Origin: Emydura subglobosa
Taxonomy: Eukaryota; Chordata; Testudines; Chelidae
Reading direction: 5' to 3'
NCBI GenBank assembly: GCA_007922225.1
Contig: ML679961.1
Span: 62,003,430 to 62,067,429, forward strand
DNA: 64,000 nucleotides
The notes beneath the pieces were generated by a model that did not search any database, was not told the origin of the DNA, and was given only the letters and a program-made list of their open reading frames with translations. The position numbers and the translations under genes are program-made. Positions within the stretch are counted from its first letter, which is position 1. Each line of letters opens with the position of its first letter. Positions 36,541 to 48,520 of the stretch are shown one piece after another.

Positions 36541-39500
36541 AAAACTAGTGTGACATTGAGGTTTTGGAGTCAACAAGATGATGGGGCAGAGAGGGAATTG
36601 CCATGTATAGACAGTTTTGTGCCCCCATGCTTGCATTTCTCAGATCTAACCTGGACCAGAACTTTAAAACTCCTTCTTTGATTTTTTTTCAAACATTCCA
36701 AACAATGCTGCATGGAATGAGGTGTGACATGTAACTTTTCAGGAGGGGTTGATTTCTTTCTGGAGAAGCTGGAGGGAAGGGTTAACAATCAAGCTTATAT
36801 TGGATGCTATCTTTAACCTTATGCAGCAGCTACTGCTTCTTCATAATTCTCAAAGACACCAAAGTAACCTCAGGACAAGGAATTAAAACCCTGAACAGCT
36901 TCTAGTTTGCTGATCATGCATTGGCTGAAGAACAACACTTTTACTACCTTTATTGTAATAGTACAAACAGCAAGCACTGGGCCTTTTCCCCTATAATCTG
37001 TATGGATAAATTTGCACTTATTTCTCAGTAAATTCGAGGATGAAACAGAATTGAAGGGCTATATATTTAAAGCTTCAGTGAAGTGACTGAGAATAAAACA
37101 GATGCAAAAATACAAGTGCTTTGAGTTTCACTTCCTCAAGATAGGGTGATTTTTACCTTTCTCCATGAAAGAAAAAACATTTTTACCTAACTGTATTTTA
37201 AATTATGCAGATTTTTCTTTTATGATATCTAATTAAGGAAACTGCCAATTTAAGGCTGAAATGCCTTGTGATATTGTGAGTATTTTCCCAGACAAAGAGA
37301 AGCAGAGCAGATCAGTGGATAGCAAGCACGGGGGAAGCAAGTAAATTCTGAACATTCAAGGAAGACAGAGAACAAGGTCAATACAGCCCAGCCTAGTTAG
37401 AGGAAGGAACAGCAGTTCTTGCCTGGATCTGTCTGTGGAAAAGTGGTTTTAATTCTCAGGAAATCAAGGTGTTGCCTTAACATACAGGGATTAGATTAAC
37501 TATAGAATACAACTGTAGTAAACTATTAGCAATTGTAATAATAAAATAAAAAAGCTATAGACCAGGACTGAAGAGAAACTATCCCCAACCAAAGATTCAT
37601 GGTACTTCTTCTTCCACAGCATACCTAGTCCATAAGAAAGGCACCATCATGTATCATCAACCAGTTTGTTAATCAACTATCATCTTTCAGACCTATTAGA
37701 TTACTACAGTTCCATCCATTCCACAGTAAGGATTGGGAACAAAATCTATGACCGTAGCAGAGAGCAATCCACAACAGACAGAAATCATCTGAAGATTCTT
37801 GCTTCTTTTTTTTTTTTTTTTTGGTGGGAGTAAGCAGGTGATCTCATGAGCCATTCAGTGGCATTGGCCTCAGATGAATTTTCAGAAGAATCAGCATTCA
37901 GAGGAACTGTTTAACATGTGTCTCACTGAGGTATGTATCAAGCCACAAACGTGACTTCTGAAGTTTGCAGGATGTGACCAATTCTAAAGGGCGTGAAATG
38001 TCCGTATTAGTAAAGGGATTTTTAAGTGACTGAGTTTTATTAATCATATTGATTTTGGTAGATGAATACATCATAGAATATATCAGCAGAGTGATAACTT
38101 TGCTAAAAGATTAAGTTTGTGCATTTTTCTTTTCATGAAAGAAAGAAGAAAAGAGAACATTCACCCACTGTAGACAGTCAGCACAAGAGTCTATTTTAAT
38201 AGTCTCCATCTTGGCTGAGGCTGGAGACTTTCAGAGCTAAATGCTTGAGTCTCTTCAGCTTGTGCTAAAGAACCAAGCTGTTGAGCTACAGGCTGTAACA
38301 GACTCACATCCTCTGTGGACTGGACACAAAGGGGGTCATGTAATATACTGAGCAGTTGGTTACATTATGCACTACTTAAACCCCATTTGAACTCTCAGTT
38401 AGGGCCCAAGGGGTGGAAAAGCTTTGAATTGGCCCTTTGCACAAGACTAATTTCACCCCCTTTCTCTTTTTCTCCTTTTTGTCTCAAAACTCATGCCTGA
38501 AAAGATGTACAAGGGATATTGCTCACAGAAGAATTTTCCAAGCTTTCTAGCTTGTGCCAACACTCTTTCCTTGTCCTGAAATCTCAGCAGTTTCATTATC
38601 ATGGCTTGTGCTCAGTGCCCTTTTCTGGATTTCAGCTGTGCTCCTTCCACTTTCAATTTACGCATGAAGTTATTTCCTGCTCTCCCACTTTGCTTTAGTC
38701 ATCAGATGGGTTTATAACCAACTATGCCTTTGTTCTTCAGCTTCCATCCAATATTATTATTAGGTCTGAGAGCTGTGATCTGCTTTCCATCTTCAAAATT
38801 CTGTTACTTTTACTGAATCACTTGAAAAAAAAAAACTCTGCTGACAAAGGAGTCTCTCTTCGATCTCTGCAATTCTTGCACTAAATTTTTCCAATTTCAA
38901 GTTTTAACAGATTGCAGTAATTCTTGCTTTGCCAGTAGATTTCCAACAAATACATTTCTATAAGCAATAGTTTCCAGCTTGGAAAACTCTGCAGCAGCTT
39001 CGTCTACATTCTTTGGCTTGTGTGTTCATTGAGGAAGAGCATGTGGCCTTGCAGAAGTCTCAGATACAGAATCAGTTTTGCTTCTTTTTCTTTGTTGGTA
39101 AGTTGTCTAGTCATTCTTACCGAGATCTCATGTGTAGCTTGAAGTAAAAATCTTGGTTACTTTATAAGATTTAAATAGAAATGAGGAGGTTAGTACTGGA
39201 GTTCTGTTACTGTGCATCTGTCTCTATGAGTGGTCCCTAATGGCCTCCTTATGAATAACAATGACTGTACAAACTACATGTATATTGCACAGGATCACTC
39301 AATGCCTCACAGAAGTGCAGCCACCTTAAAAGAATGCAGCTGTTTGACAGTGATCAGCAAGAGTACATAACAAATTAGGGCATAACACGTAGAGGCTCTC
39401 CAGAATTAGCTGGGTAGATTTGTCTATGCTGTTTCAGGTCACATGCACTGGGACTTTTTTGGCCCCAATTGTATCATTGTAACTATCCAGTTTCAAATGT

Positions 39501-40003
39501 CACTCCTTCCAGTGACAAGTAGCAAAGTAGTTTGCCTTATCCATCTGAAACAGCAGTAGAATTTACATTGAGAAAATCTTCCCCTGACTTGTTATACTTT
39601 AAATCCCTCTTGGTATATTAACGCACACTCCCCCTTCTCCCTCTGTAAAAGCAATCCTGCAGTCTTTTTAATTCTGATAGTTCTAATCCATAAACTTTCC
39701 CATACTTTTGATTCTCTTCTTCATACTCCTTCACCTCCGTCTTCTGTGCAGAGGATTTGCCACATTTAGCTTGAAAATTACTAATATGCATGGCTCATTT
39801 TCTCCTTCATCTCCTCTATCCCTTACCTCCTCCTTAACTCTTCCTGCTATTTCATTACCTGATTACCATCTTCTCTCAATGTGACATTCAAACTTTTTGT
39901 TTCTTCATGTGGGACCATATCCTGTTTGTTTACTCTAAACTCTTTATCTTTTCACTGATTCGTCATTGCTCTGGTCTTTTTTCCTATCTCAGCTAAGCAA
40001 GAT
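36541..40003. other. AT-rich intronic DNA
   Basis: No exon or element recognised. A run of 17 T lies at 37806-37822. Short frames at 36570 and 38315 have no signature. Confidence 0.5.
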
Positions 40004-40006
40004 TAA

Positions 40007-40260
40007 GACCTGGTCTACACTAGAAAATTAGGTCGGTTTAACTAGGTCAGTCAGAGGTGTGAAAAATCCACACCTCTGATCAGTATATTTAATTAATAAA
40101 TTCCCGTGTAGACAGTGCTAGGTCAACAGAAGAATTCTTCTGTCTTTACCTAGCTACCACCTCTTGGGGAGCTGGATTACCTATGCCAAGGGGAAAATCC
40201 CTCCCATTGGCATAGGTAGTATCTACACTGAACCTCTACAGCAGCACAGCTACAACTCCA
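40007..40260. mobile_element. Harbinger-type MITE, right end lost
   Basis: After TTAA the element starts GACCTGGTCTACACTAG, like the Harbinger end at 1710. Its interior is palindromic: GTCAGAGGTGTGAAAAATCC against ACACCTCTGA (40048-40080), and ACCTATGCCAAGGGGAAAAT against CATTGGCATAGGT (40179-40218). The terminal inverted copy expected at the right is not found, so it is truncated or diverged there. Confidence 0.75.
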
Positions 40261-40485
40261 CTGGCCTAGCACCCTATTTCAGAACAACTATCATATATGT
40301 CTTTTGTCCCTTTTCTCTCATGGTCAGGAGGGCATTGTTCAATCACAACATTAATGCCACTCCCTACTTGATCCCCTACTGCTAGGCTTTTCTCTTTTCT
40401 CTACTTAAAATGTAATCTTCTGTTTGTTCCATTCATTCCTATTTTGCTAAATGTTTTTCTCATCTTTTTTTTTTAAACTTCTCTG

Positions 40486-40832
40486 AGTCATAGATTTTAG
40501 AGCGAGAAGGGACCACTGTGATCATCTAGTCTGCTCTCCTATGCAACACAGGCTATCGGACTTCCCTGAATTAATTCCTATTTGAGCCAGAGCATATCTT
40601 TAGAAATATATCCAGTCTTCGTTTAAAAATTGCCAGTGATGGAGAATCCACCACAACCTTTGATAAATTGTTCCAGCGGTAATTACCCTCACTGTTTAAA
40701 ATTTGGATCATATTTGCAGTTTAAGTTTTTCTAAGCTTCAACTTCCAGCCATTGGCTCTTGTTACATCTTTGTCTGCTAGACTGAGGGGCCCATTATCAA
40801 ATGTTTTTCCCTGCGTAGGTATTTAGCTGTTG
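40486..40832 (-). repeat. CR1 LINE 3' fragment, old
   Basis: The plus strand shows GTCATAGATTTTAGAGCGAG, GGGACCACTGTGATCATCTA and AGTCTGCTCTCCTATGCAAC, the reverse of a CR1 3' UTR, followed by ORF2 carboxyl-end remnants. Diverged. Confidence 0.8.
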
Positions 40833-41072
40833 GAGAGTGCCTTTTCGACATTCAATAATCACATGCCTCGTGACTATTTATCAGCGTCAACACAGAAAGT
40901 TAATTCTGCAGGAAATAAAAAGGATTTCTCAAAGGACTTAATTCGAGTAGCAACCAGAACAGCTAAGAGGAGGCTTGCAAGCCACTGTAAAGAGCAGCAC
41001 AAAGTAATTAGAGCCAAAATGCTTTATTTTGTTTTATCCTCTATGTGTGCAGACATAAAAATAAATGGTGAC

Positions 41073-41568
41073 TGTAATAAGGTGGTTCACCCCTTTAAGG
41101 GGTGTGGGACCTGGGGCCAGCTGGTCCTGTTTTGTGGCAGAGCCCCTTTAAGAACAGGTGCTTGGGCCTGGTAGAGGGGATTATCAGACCCAACTGGGAA
41201 GGGGTCAGGTAACTGCCTAATAAGACCTGATTCCTACAAAGGTTGAAAGGGAGGGGGAAGCTAAAGGAAGAAGGCTGGCTCCTGTGGCAGGCCCTAGACC
41301 AGGGGGATTCCCAAGCAGATGGCATATAGGAGGACTAGGGAAGAGATGGCCAGAATAGGGAGGGCTCTAGAAAGGAAACCTCTGGGTCAGGGGAAAGTTA
41401 GCTGTTGGCTTTATGTTGAACTGTTTTATTTTGGGATTTGCTGAAGATTGTCTGTGCATTTAGTAAATGGTGCCCTGAAGAAAGGGCCTGAACAGACACT
41501 GGGTATAGCATGAATCCTTTCTGGGCTGGGGAGACAGGTCAGTAGCATACAGTGCCCTACACATTACA
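41073..41568. mobile_element. Possible LTR, 496 bp, no target duplication seen
   Basis: A GC-richer block begins TGTAAT and ends ATTACA, exact inverted hexamers, with GGGACCTGGGGCCAGCTGGT near the left. Flanking sequence shows no matching duplication. Its purine-rich centre and AT-rich latter part fit an LTR, but this rests on composition and six terminal bases. Confidence 0.35.
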
Positions 41569-44440
41569 TTCTTGTCATGCAAGTGTTGGCTTCTTTCTTC
41601 AAAGAGCTCAGGAAAAGAAAGAAACTGAGATATGGGTGTTAATACTCTTATTCTGCAGCTGAGGAATAAGGAACAAAACACTTTCCTTTGACAGGAACTA
41701 ACTAACCCTGATTCCAAATTATTACATGTAGATTTAGTGTTCTAAATGTAATGTATAGTTCATACAATGACAGACGGGTCAACTTGCTGGGGGGATTGTG
41801 CAGCCCACACTTCAGAGGTCTTTGCCAATGTTCTCTTCTCGCATTACTGGTCATTAGGCATATGAAAGGAAATGAGAAGAGAAAAACAGCCAAACATTAT
41901 TCAAGTGGGAGAGATGATGTGGCTAAAAGAACAGAAATTTTTCCATCAAGTTTTTCCATCAGCATTTGGCTCTGAGGAAGAATAATGGATGAACATGCAC
42001 AACCTGTTACAGTTTTCCTGTGATAGTCTCTTGCACAGATAATGAATACACTAATCAGCAGACAACTACAAAGGCCCAGAAAGTCAGTCAGCACTGGATG
42101 AACTCAGTCTAAAGAACAGCACTTACCGGCCCTAAACACAAAAGCACATCCTCAGCAAAACCCAGCACCAGGGGGAAAAAAATCACAGCAATACGTTAGT
42201 GTAATAGACAAAATAGTATTAGTGAATGATACATGGAACATGCTAATCAAGAAGTACAGGTGCACTTTGATGGATTATGCACAAAATTGTGATAGTACTG
42301 ATATTTGGTATACCTACCCACAGTAGAGAAATGAATCAAATGGCAGGAGCATTTTTCACCATTAATATTGTAGATCACACAAGAATTATTTTACAATGAT
42401 AATAGTGAAATAGCAGCGGTCACAAAAACTGAATAATATTATAAGTGTAAATACTGAATGAGGAATAGAAAACTGATTAACATACTAATAAAATCACATT
42501 TTCAGCACCGGATAAAGGATGTCAAAATGGAACCAAGAAGTTGGTCCCCCAATTCCGGAGGATGAGACCAGAAACTTGGAGTCCTCCTTCAAAGTACAGG
42601 TCCCAGGTGAGGCTGCTGTTGATGATTGGACCTTTTAGATCATGGAATCGGGGTAGCTATATCTAATGGTAATCAACTATAGCTACTTTTCCATTAGCAG
42701 CTGAAATGAATTTAAATTGCATTTAAAACAAAACCAAAAAACATAATTACTTAGAGAACTGTACTAGCGTAACAGTTCTGCATTCCAGATCTAACATGCA
42801 ACAATCAAATTCAAACCTTGGATATCAAAAGCAGCAAGTTCAAAGCTTGATGCTGAGGATGCAATCCAAATTATTTTCCAGCATGTGAAAATTATCTGAG
42901 ATCACAATCATGCAGTGGAAAACAAAATCTTGGAATGTGACAAACAGAATATTTCCCTTATTTATAACCATTTTGTTAGTCAAAGAACTAGATAAAATAA
43001 TTTAAACCAAGATTGTTTCTATATATGCAAATGTCATTTGTGCTGAAAGACGTAACACAATAAAAATCAGCATTACTCTCAGGATACAAACAGATTATAG
43101 ATCATAGTTTTTCCTGATTTGTGCAGGAAATTTTATGTTTAGCAGAACCGTACAGCACATTCTTTCCCACACTATATAGAAAACATTTACAATGTTTTAC
43201 TGTTCCTTATAAAAAGACCCAATTCCATAGTCCACAGACACACAATCCTTAAAATAAATCAATGCTCTCATAGCCATAATTTAAAAGATTGCTTTTCCTT
43301 CAGCTTTACCTCCCCATTGCCCCTAGAGTACTTCAAAATGAGACATTTTATCACAGTGAATGAATATACTATACCCATCTGTTTAAAAAAACCAAAAAAC
43401 AACAACAACACTGTTGGAGTTTTATGCTACAGTTTTATAAGTTAAGCTTCATATGCTGCCAGATGAGATACATCACCAATCAGATTTCAAGTCATTTCTT
43501 CCTGTTTTAAGCACTATGATTCTTAAATACATACATCAGTTATCTCAAAGCTAGAGCATTCTTTATCCTGTGAAAAATGTATTTTAAAGAAAGCCTAAAA
43601 AAATAACAAAAAATAGAGGCAAAACTCTCCAATATATAAATTTGGGAGACAGTTCTGATTCAGTGTTCCTTCCTATGAGTCCATATACTCATAAACCTAA
43701 GATATGTGTGTTACAATAACTGGATGAGTGACTTAGGGCAGGGATTAGGTTTAACATCAATGGAGATTCAAGTCACAGTACAAACAGGCAGGTATTATAT
43801 GTTCATGTGTGCATTCCAGAACAGGTGTATTCCCCCACCCTATATTAAAGATTTCTGTGTACATTTACAGTGTCATGTTTATTGACAACCACTATCTGCC
43901 ATAGGAACCATTAAAATATTTATAATTTTACCTTTTGCTAATTTATTTTGTTCTAGCACTTGTGGTATTGCCTATATTTAGTATAAGGAATGTCATAGTA
44001 ACTGATGACACTAAATTACATGCAAAAGGCCATTCAAAATTTTGTAATGGAACCACTGTATGGAAAAACAGACTATACTTGATAAGGGTCGTATAAACAT
44101 GTAATTTTTAGACAGGTGTTTTTAGTAAATTGAATGGTACCTATAATTTCTTCACTATTTAAAAAATATGAAATGCAAGCTGTATTAACTTTGGTCTAGT
44201 CATTAAGTTTCATAAAAGAAATTTTTAAAGACAACATCTAAAAAGAAGTAGTACTTGAAAGCATAGAGAAACCAACATCAGCCCTCAAATTTTATAGAAC
44301 TTGCTGCCCTACAAAATGTTAAATACATTCCTCTCGAACAGAATGAAAGATATATTTAGCTTTTAAAGAGTCAGTAGGGTCCTTCCACAATCCAGCCAGA
44401 GAAGCATAGAAAGCTTTTATAAACAACCCAAATTCTTTAC
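41569..44440. other. AT-rich intronic DNA next to the RGS6 exon
   Basis: No repeat body recognised. A small (CAA)n lies at 43398-43409. Nothing resembling the next R7 RGS exon was found. Confidence 0.55.
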
Positions 44441-44545
44441 CTTTCTGTAGACAATCATATTTGGAGAACTCTCCTCTGGGTCAGCAGTTTCCACATTACT
44501 TTGATCAGTGGCTCCTTGGGCCATGTTTAACAGTTGACACTCACA
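44441..44545 (-). CDS. RGS6: RGS6 first coding exon (5'UTR tail plus 28 codons)
   Basis: On the minus strand a pyrimidine-rich tract ends in TTGCAG at 44546, followed by 21 nt of leader, an ATG at 44524 and 28 codons up to an AAG/GTAAAG donor at 44441, phase 0. The peptide opens MAQGATDQ and ends [14 protein letters not shown]. From knowledge of the family, human RGS6 opens MAQG and carries [12 protein letters not shown] in the same place, with a junction after the lysine; RGS7 is similar but lacks the DPEES part. RGS6 is an R7-class GTPase-activating protein for Gi/o alpha subunits that works with Gbeta5; its DEP, GGL and RGS domains lie in later exons. The exon is too short for a simple ORF scan. 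I looked for the next exon (start of the DEP domain) at lower coordinates and did not find it. RGS7 is the main alternative. Confidence 0.87.
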
Positions 44546-45487
44546 CTGCAAGGACAAGAATAGAATTCAATGGAACATCAGGTCACATAGAAGTATGATA
44601 AGTTACATTCCAAATTCAAAGATAGATATACAAGAGAGGAAGGGACAGGGAAATGTGCTCTGATCTCATTCCTGCGTAGGTTTGTCACACTTACTCACAG
44701 GACAGCTTGGATGTGTGAGACAGAGAAACATTTTCATTTTAATGATATAAAGAAGAATGCTCAAAAAACAAGAAATACTTAGCCACAAACAACTAACTGT
44801 CTTTATCAAATTGCTGTCTTTCTCCATTTTCAGTTTTGCATTGTAAGACCCTTTTTAGTAAGGGATAGAGTAGAGTTTTTGCACAAAACTTCCTCCCCTT
44901 ACAATAAACCCAACAAAATAGAGCACTACAGACTGGTATCTTCTTAGGAATTTACTTCTTTTCCCTATATTCTATACATGCATGAGACAACCCAAATCAA
45001 AGTCAAAATTGAGAGAAAGAATTCACTTGACTGAATTTCACAGGAACAAGTCAAATTGCTACTGTTCTTAAGGGAGAACTCTCACTGGCAGAAACAATAG
45101 CTTGATTGTCATGGATGCGTGGCACATGAACATCAATCCAGATTCCTCAGGGTCAAAGTCACAGTTTGATTCTCAGTGTCAGTACCAGTCATGAACCTGT
45201 TAGTTATGAACTAAAAAGACTGCAAAAGCTGCAGGGGGGCATTGCTGCCCAGTGGAAGCAATCCTTAACCCAAAGTTTAATAGGTTTTTCTGTAAACTAA
45301 AAGCTGCAGTCTACATGTGGTTCCAGCCATAGAGAAAGTAAGGGCAGTCATTAGCCCCTGGACTTATTCACAACATCCAGGTTGAAAACCCATGTAATAA
45401 AGATCTGATTTAATGACCACTAAAGTCAATGGAAGTCTTTCCATTGACTTCAATAGCCACTGGATCAGGCCATAAGTATACTGTATA
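44546..45487. other. Intronic DNA with a palindromic repeat
   Basis: Immediately upstream of the RGS6 acceptor. A palindromic unit at 45398-45475 contains AAAGTCAATGGAAGTCTTTC and CATTGACTTCAATAG with a terminal GATCAGGCC, related to 18572-18640. Otherwise nothing recognised. Confidence 0.5.
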
Positions 45488-45910
45488 CAGTGGTGGATTA
45501 ATGCATGGGCACCAGGGCCCATCCTCAGGTGCCCTGGCCAATTTGGGGGCCCTGGAACCTGTGTAGAAGCTGGGGGGGGCACCGGTGCTGGAACTGAGGC
45601 CCTGCATCCTGCTCCTCCTCTTATCCCTAGGGCTCCGCCCCCTGGCCAGACTGGAAGCCAGAGCTGGCCGGCAGGCAGGCAGTGGTAAGAGCTGCCCAGG
45701 GAGCCAGGGCCACTGTGGGGAATTCCAGACCCTCCACCTGCCCTGGGCGGGGGACCAGCATGCCTGAGAGTAGCCTCCAGCCCATGTCCCCACCCCTCAG
45801 AGCAGGTAGAGGGTTCGGGGAGCCCCAAAGCAGCCCAGGCTCCTTGGGCAGCGCTTACCATGGCCCGGCTCCAGCTTCCAACCTGGCCAGTGGGAGGGGC
45901 TTTGGGGGGT
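45488..45910. mobile_element. hAT-like element, left end only
   Basis: CAGTGGTGGATTAATGCATG followed by GGGC and GGGCCC has the form of a hAT terminus, and the GC-rich body to about 45910 contrasts with its surroundings. The right end and 8-bp duplication were not found. Frames of up to 165 codons on both strands come from base composition. Confidence 0.45.
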
Positions 45911-46479
45911 GTCTACAGTTCCTAAATACACAAAACATACAAAACACTAGATATTACCTGGACAATTCAGTGACTGGTGCTCTGTATATACCTTTGATCA
46001 GCGTGTCCAACCTTTCCAGTCCATTTAAAAAAGTTCAAGGGAGCATAGTCAGTAATTTAGGGCCGATTCTGAGGCAGCACAAAGGGAGTGGAAGCCACCT
46101 GCAAGTCGCTTGTTGGGGAGTTCATTAACATGGGGCAGAAGGTATAGAGTTCGCAGAGTCAGTTCCTACACCTGCTTTCCTGCAGCCTCTGATTCAGTGG
46201 GTGTGGAGGGGACAAAGCAGGAAGAGGAAGTGCACTTTGTTTCAGCCATCACCAGCTGGTGGATGGTCCATAGAGGATTGTTCCCAGATAATACAAGTTA
46301 CAGCAGCCCCTACACGTCTCTAACCTGGGCTAAGGCTGAGAACCACAAAGTTCATAACTGTTTGTTGGTTTTAAGTTTCTCCTCCTTTTCCCCTTTCCTG
46401 CACTGTCTTGTGTGGCTGTGTAGGAGAGGGGAGCCATCCTGTCCTACACACTCCCCTAGGCTCAGGAAGAGCCAGTCAA
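45911..46479. other. Intronic DNA, nothing recognised
   Basis: A 132-codon plus-strand frame at 46110-46508 runs into the next SINE and has no domain signature. Confidence 0.5.
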
Positions 46480-46650
46480 TCTATTATTTATATTATTGTG
46501 GCACCTAGAAGCCCTAGTCATGGACCATGAACCCATTGTGCCCAATGATATAAACAGATAAGTCCCTGCCCCAAAGAGCTTAGAATCTAAGCATAAGACA
46601 AGAGACAACAGATAGATACAGGAGACTAGGGAGCACAAGAAACAGTGAGG
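46480..46650 (+). repeat. MIR-like SINE, 5' part
   Basis: GGCACCTAGAAGCCCTAGTC, CATTGTGCCCAATGATATAA and CTGCCCCAAAGAGCTTAGAA match the first half of the copy at 17375. Confidence 0.7.
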
Positions 46651-47489
46651 CAATATTGGTCAGCATAATAGGATGTGGTTTCAGCACACCAGCTGCCTAC
46701 CCATTGTCAAGGTTTCTGTATGCATCACAACAAAGGAGAGCCTCCTTTCCTTCTCCTACCCTCCACCCCCTGCAGCTCCCATAGCTCAGCAGGGAAACAG
46801 GTAATGGAGCAAGCAGCATTACTCTCTTTTCCCCCCTGTGATGCAGCCAGCAGGGAACTGCTGAACAGCCAGAAAAGGACAACAACTACTCAGAGTGCTC
46901 TCAGCTTATACCCCAGCTGCTTCTAAGGCTGCAGAGGAAGCAGTAGGAGGCAACTGGACAGGTGGTGCCTCCTCCCGCTTCTCCATAGTGGCAAGCTTGA
47001 TTCAAACACATCTGTTTAAAAGTTGCAGAGTGTGTTCAGAGAGGAAATTTAGCTTCATAATTGTATACAAAACTTTTTACTTAACAAAGTTGTCCTCAAG
47101 GGCCACAGGTTTGGCATCACTGCCTTACATGGATTAGGCACTTTTGGGAGTGTATCATGAGCCACATATGATATGGTCTGAGCCATTGTGCTATCTGTGC
47201 TAGATTTTAATATTAGGCCTGACTGAAAAACCATTCCCCAATACATTCCAGTATTTCAACATGTTTTCATTCCAATTTGGGACTAAAAAAACCAACAAGA
47301 TAAAATATTGGAACTTTCCACAAAATGAGAAGTTCCCAAAAAGTTCAGTTTGGAAACATTGACACATTTCATTGCAGTATTTTTAATCTAAAGGAAACTG
47401 CGAGAGAGATGACAAACACAGGCATACATTTGAGACTGTTGCATCAATTTGATAAATGTTAGTTCAGCACTCAGATACTCTAGGATATG
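46651..47489. other. Intronic DNA with an AT-rich repeat
   Basis: At 47225-47400 the motifs CAGTATTTCAACATG and TTTTCATTCCAATTTGGGAC belong to the same AT-rich hAT-like family as 16390-16697. The rest is unrecognised. Confidence 0.45.
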
Positions 47490-48520
47490 CTCTGAAGAGA
47501 AAGTCCAGGATACGCTTAAAACCTCCTTATCAAATTAGGACACTCCATCAGAGAAGAAGATTGCATCAAAGAAAGGGCCACCCAAATACCCCGAGAGAAC
47601 TTGCTTCCAAACAGGGGGAAAAAAAACCCATTGACTAGTTGTCACCTATCCCACACTGGAATCCATATGGGATATCATCAAAAAATTACAACCCATACTC
47701 GATTGGGAACATATCCTGAAAGAAATCTTTCCTAACCCCCTTCTTCTGGCCGTCAAACAATCCCGCAACCTGGCAAAGCTCATCATCAGAAGCAAGCTCC
47801 CCACAGACCAGAACACAACTCAAAGTAGCACCAAATCCTGCCCTAACAACAGATGCAAAGCCTGCAGACATGGCTCCACAGCTACAATTACCAATGCTCC
47901 CCCACACCTTTCAAGAGCCATGGGTCGGTCCTATACTTGCCTATCACAAATACTGTACCTCATCACTGCATCTCATCACTGCATCCAATGCCCCCGCAAC
48001 AACTAAGTGGGTGAAACCAGACAAGCACTATGCTCTCGAATTATCTCACACAGAAAAATGATAAAAGACAAAAACACTTAGTCTCCCATGGGTGAACACT
48101 TTTCACAAAGTGATCATTCAATATTTGACCTCTCAATCCTTGTCCTTCAAAGGAAACCTGCACGACACCTTCAAAAGATGAGCCTGGGAACTTAAATTCA
48201 TTAAGCTGCTGGAAACTGAAAGCTATGGATTTAAGAGAGACACTAGTTTTATGGCTCATTTGAACAATTTGTGACACACTGCTGCCCACTACTCTCCTTT
48301 GTCCTACAACTGCAGAGGTGTTTATTTTAAGTGGTCTCCTACAACATGGATGAACTCCTTATATTTAACAATCTGTCCCACTTTGTACTTAGTTTAAACA
48401 TTCTGGTTACCTTCCCCAGACCTGAAGACGAGCTTTGGGAAGTTCAAAAGTTTGTCCCTTCTATCAAAAGAAGTGGATGCAATAATAAGATATTACCTCA
48501 CACACCTCATCTCTCTCATG
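47490..48520 (+). pseudogene. Penelope-like element, second copy, endonuclease half
   Basis: Plus-strand reading gives IWDIIKKLQPILDWEHILKE (about 47665-47725), NPLLLAVKQSRNLAKLIIRS, then SCPNNRCKACRHGS (about 47840-47880) and a damaged GIY-YIG region with SQILYLI and C..CPR (about 47943-48005). The 3' tail repeats the first copy in the order CCCAGACCTGAAGACGAGCT and ATATTACCTCACACACCTCA (about 48415-48510). Frame changes and stops are frequent. Protein similarity to the 22.3-kb copy is evident in the linker and cysteine pairs. Confidence 0.85.

Larger units (their letters stand above)
1..44440 (-). other. RGS6: Intron of RGS6 downstream of the first coding exon
   Basis: Inferred from the donor at 44440. 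No further exon of the R7 RGS family was recognised in these 44 kb on the minus strand, which fits the very long introns known for this gene in other vertebrates. The contents are the repeats listed separately plus AT-rich DNA. Confidence 0.65.

Noticed and set aside
41068..41573. Target duplication around the TGTAAT...ATTACA unit
   Set aside because: The bases next to the two ends do not match, so LTR status stays tentative.
1..44440. Second coding exon of RGS6 (start of the DEP domain)
   Set aside because: Looked for on the minus strand by expected peptide motifs and not found; it probably lies beyond the window.
45488..45990. Full hAT element ending near CTCTGTATATA at about 45980
   Set aside because: The apparent 8-bp match to the left flank is imperfect and no terminal inverted copy precedes it.
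45364..46128. Overlapping frames of 127-165 codons on both strands
   Set aside because: They arise from the GC-rich hAT-like segment and continue into unrelated flanks.
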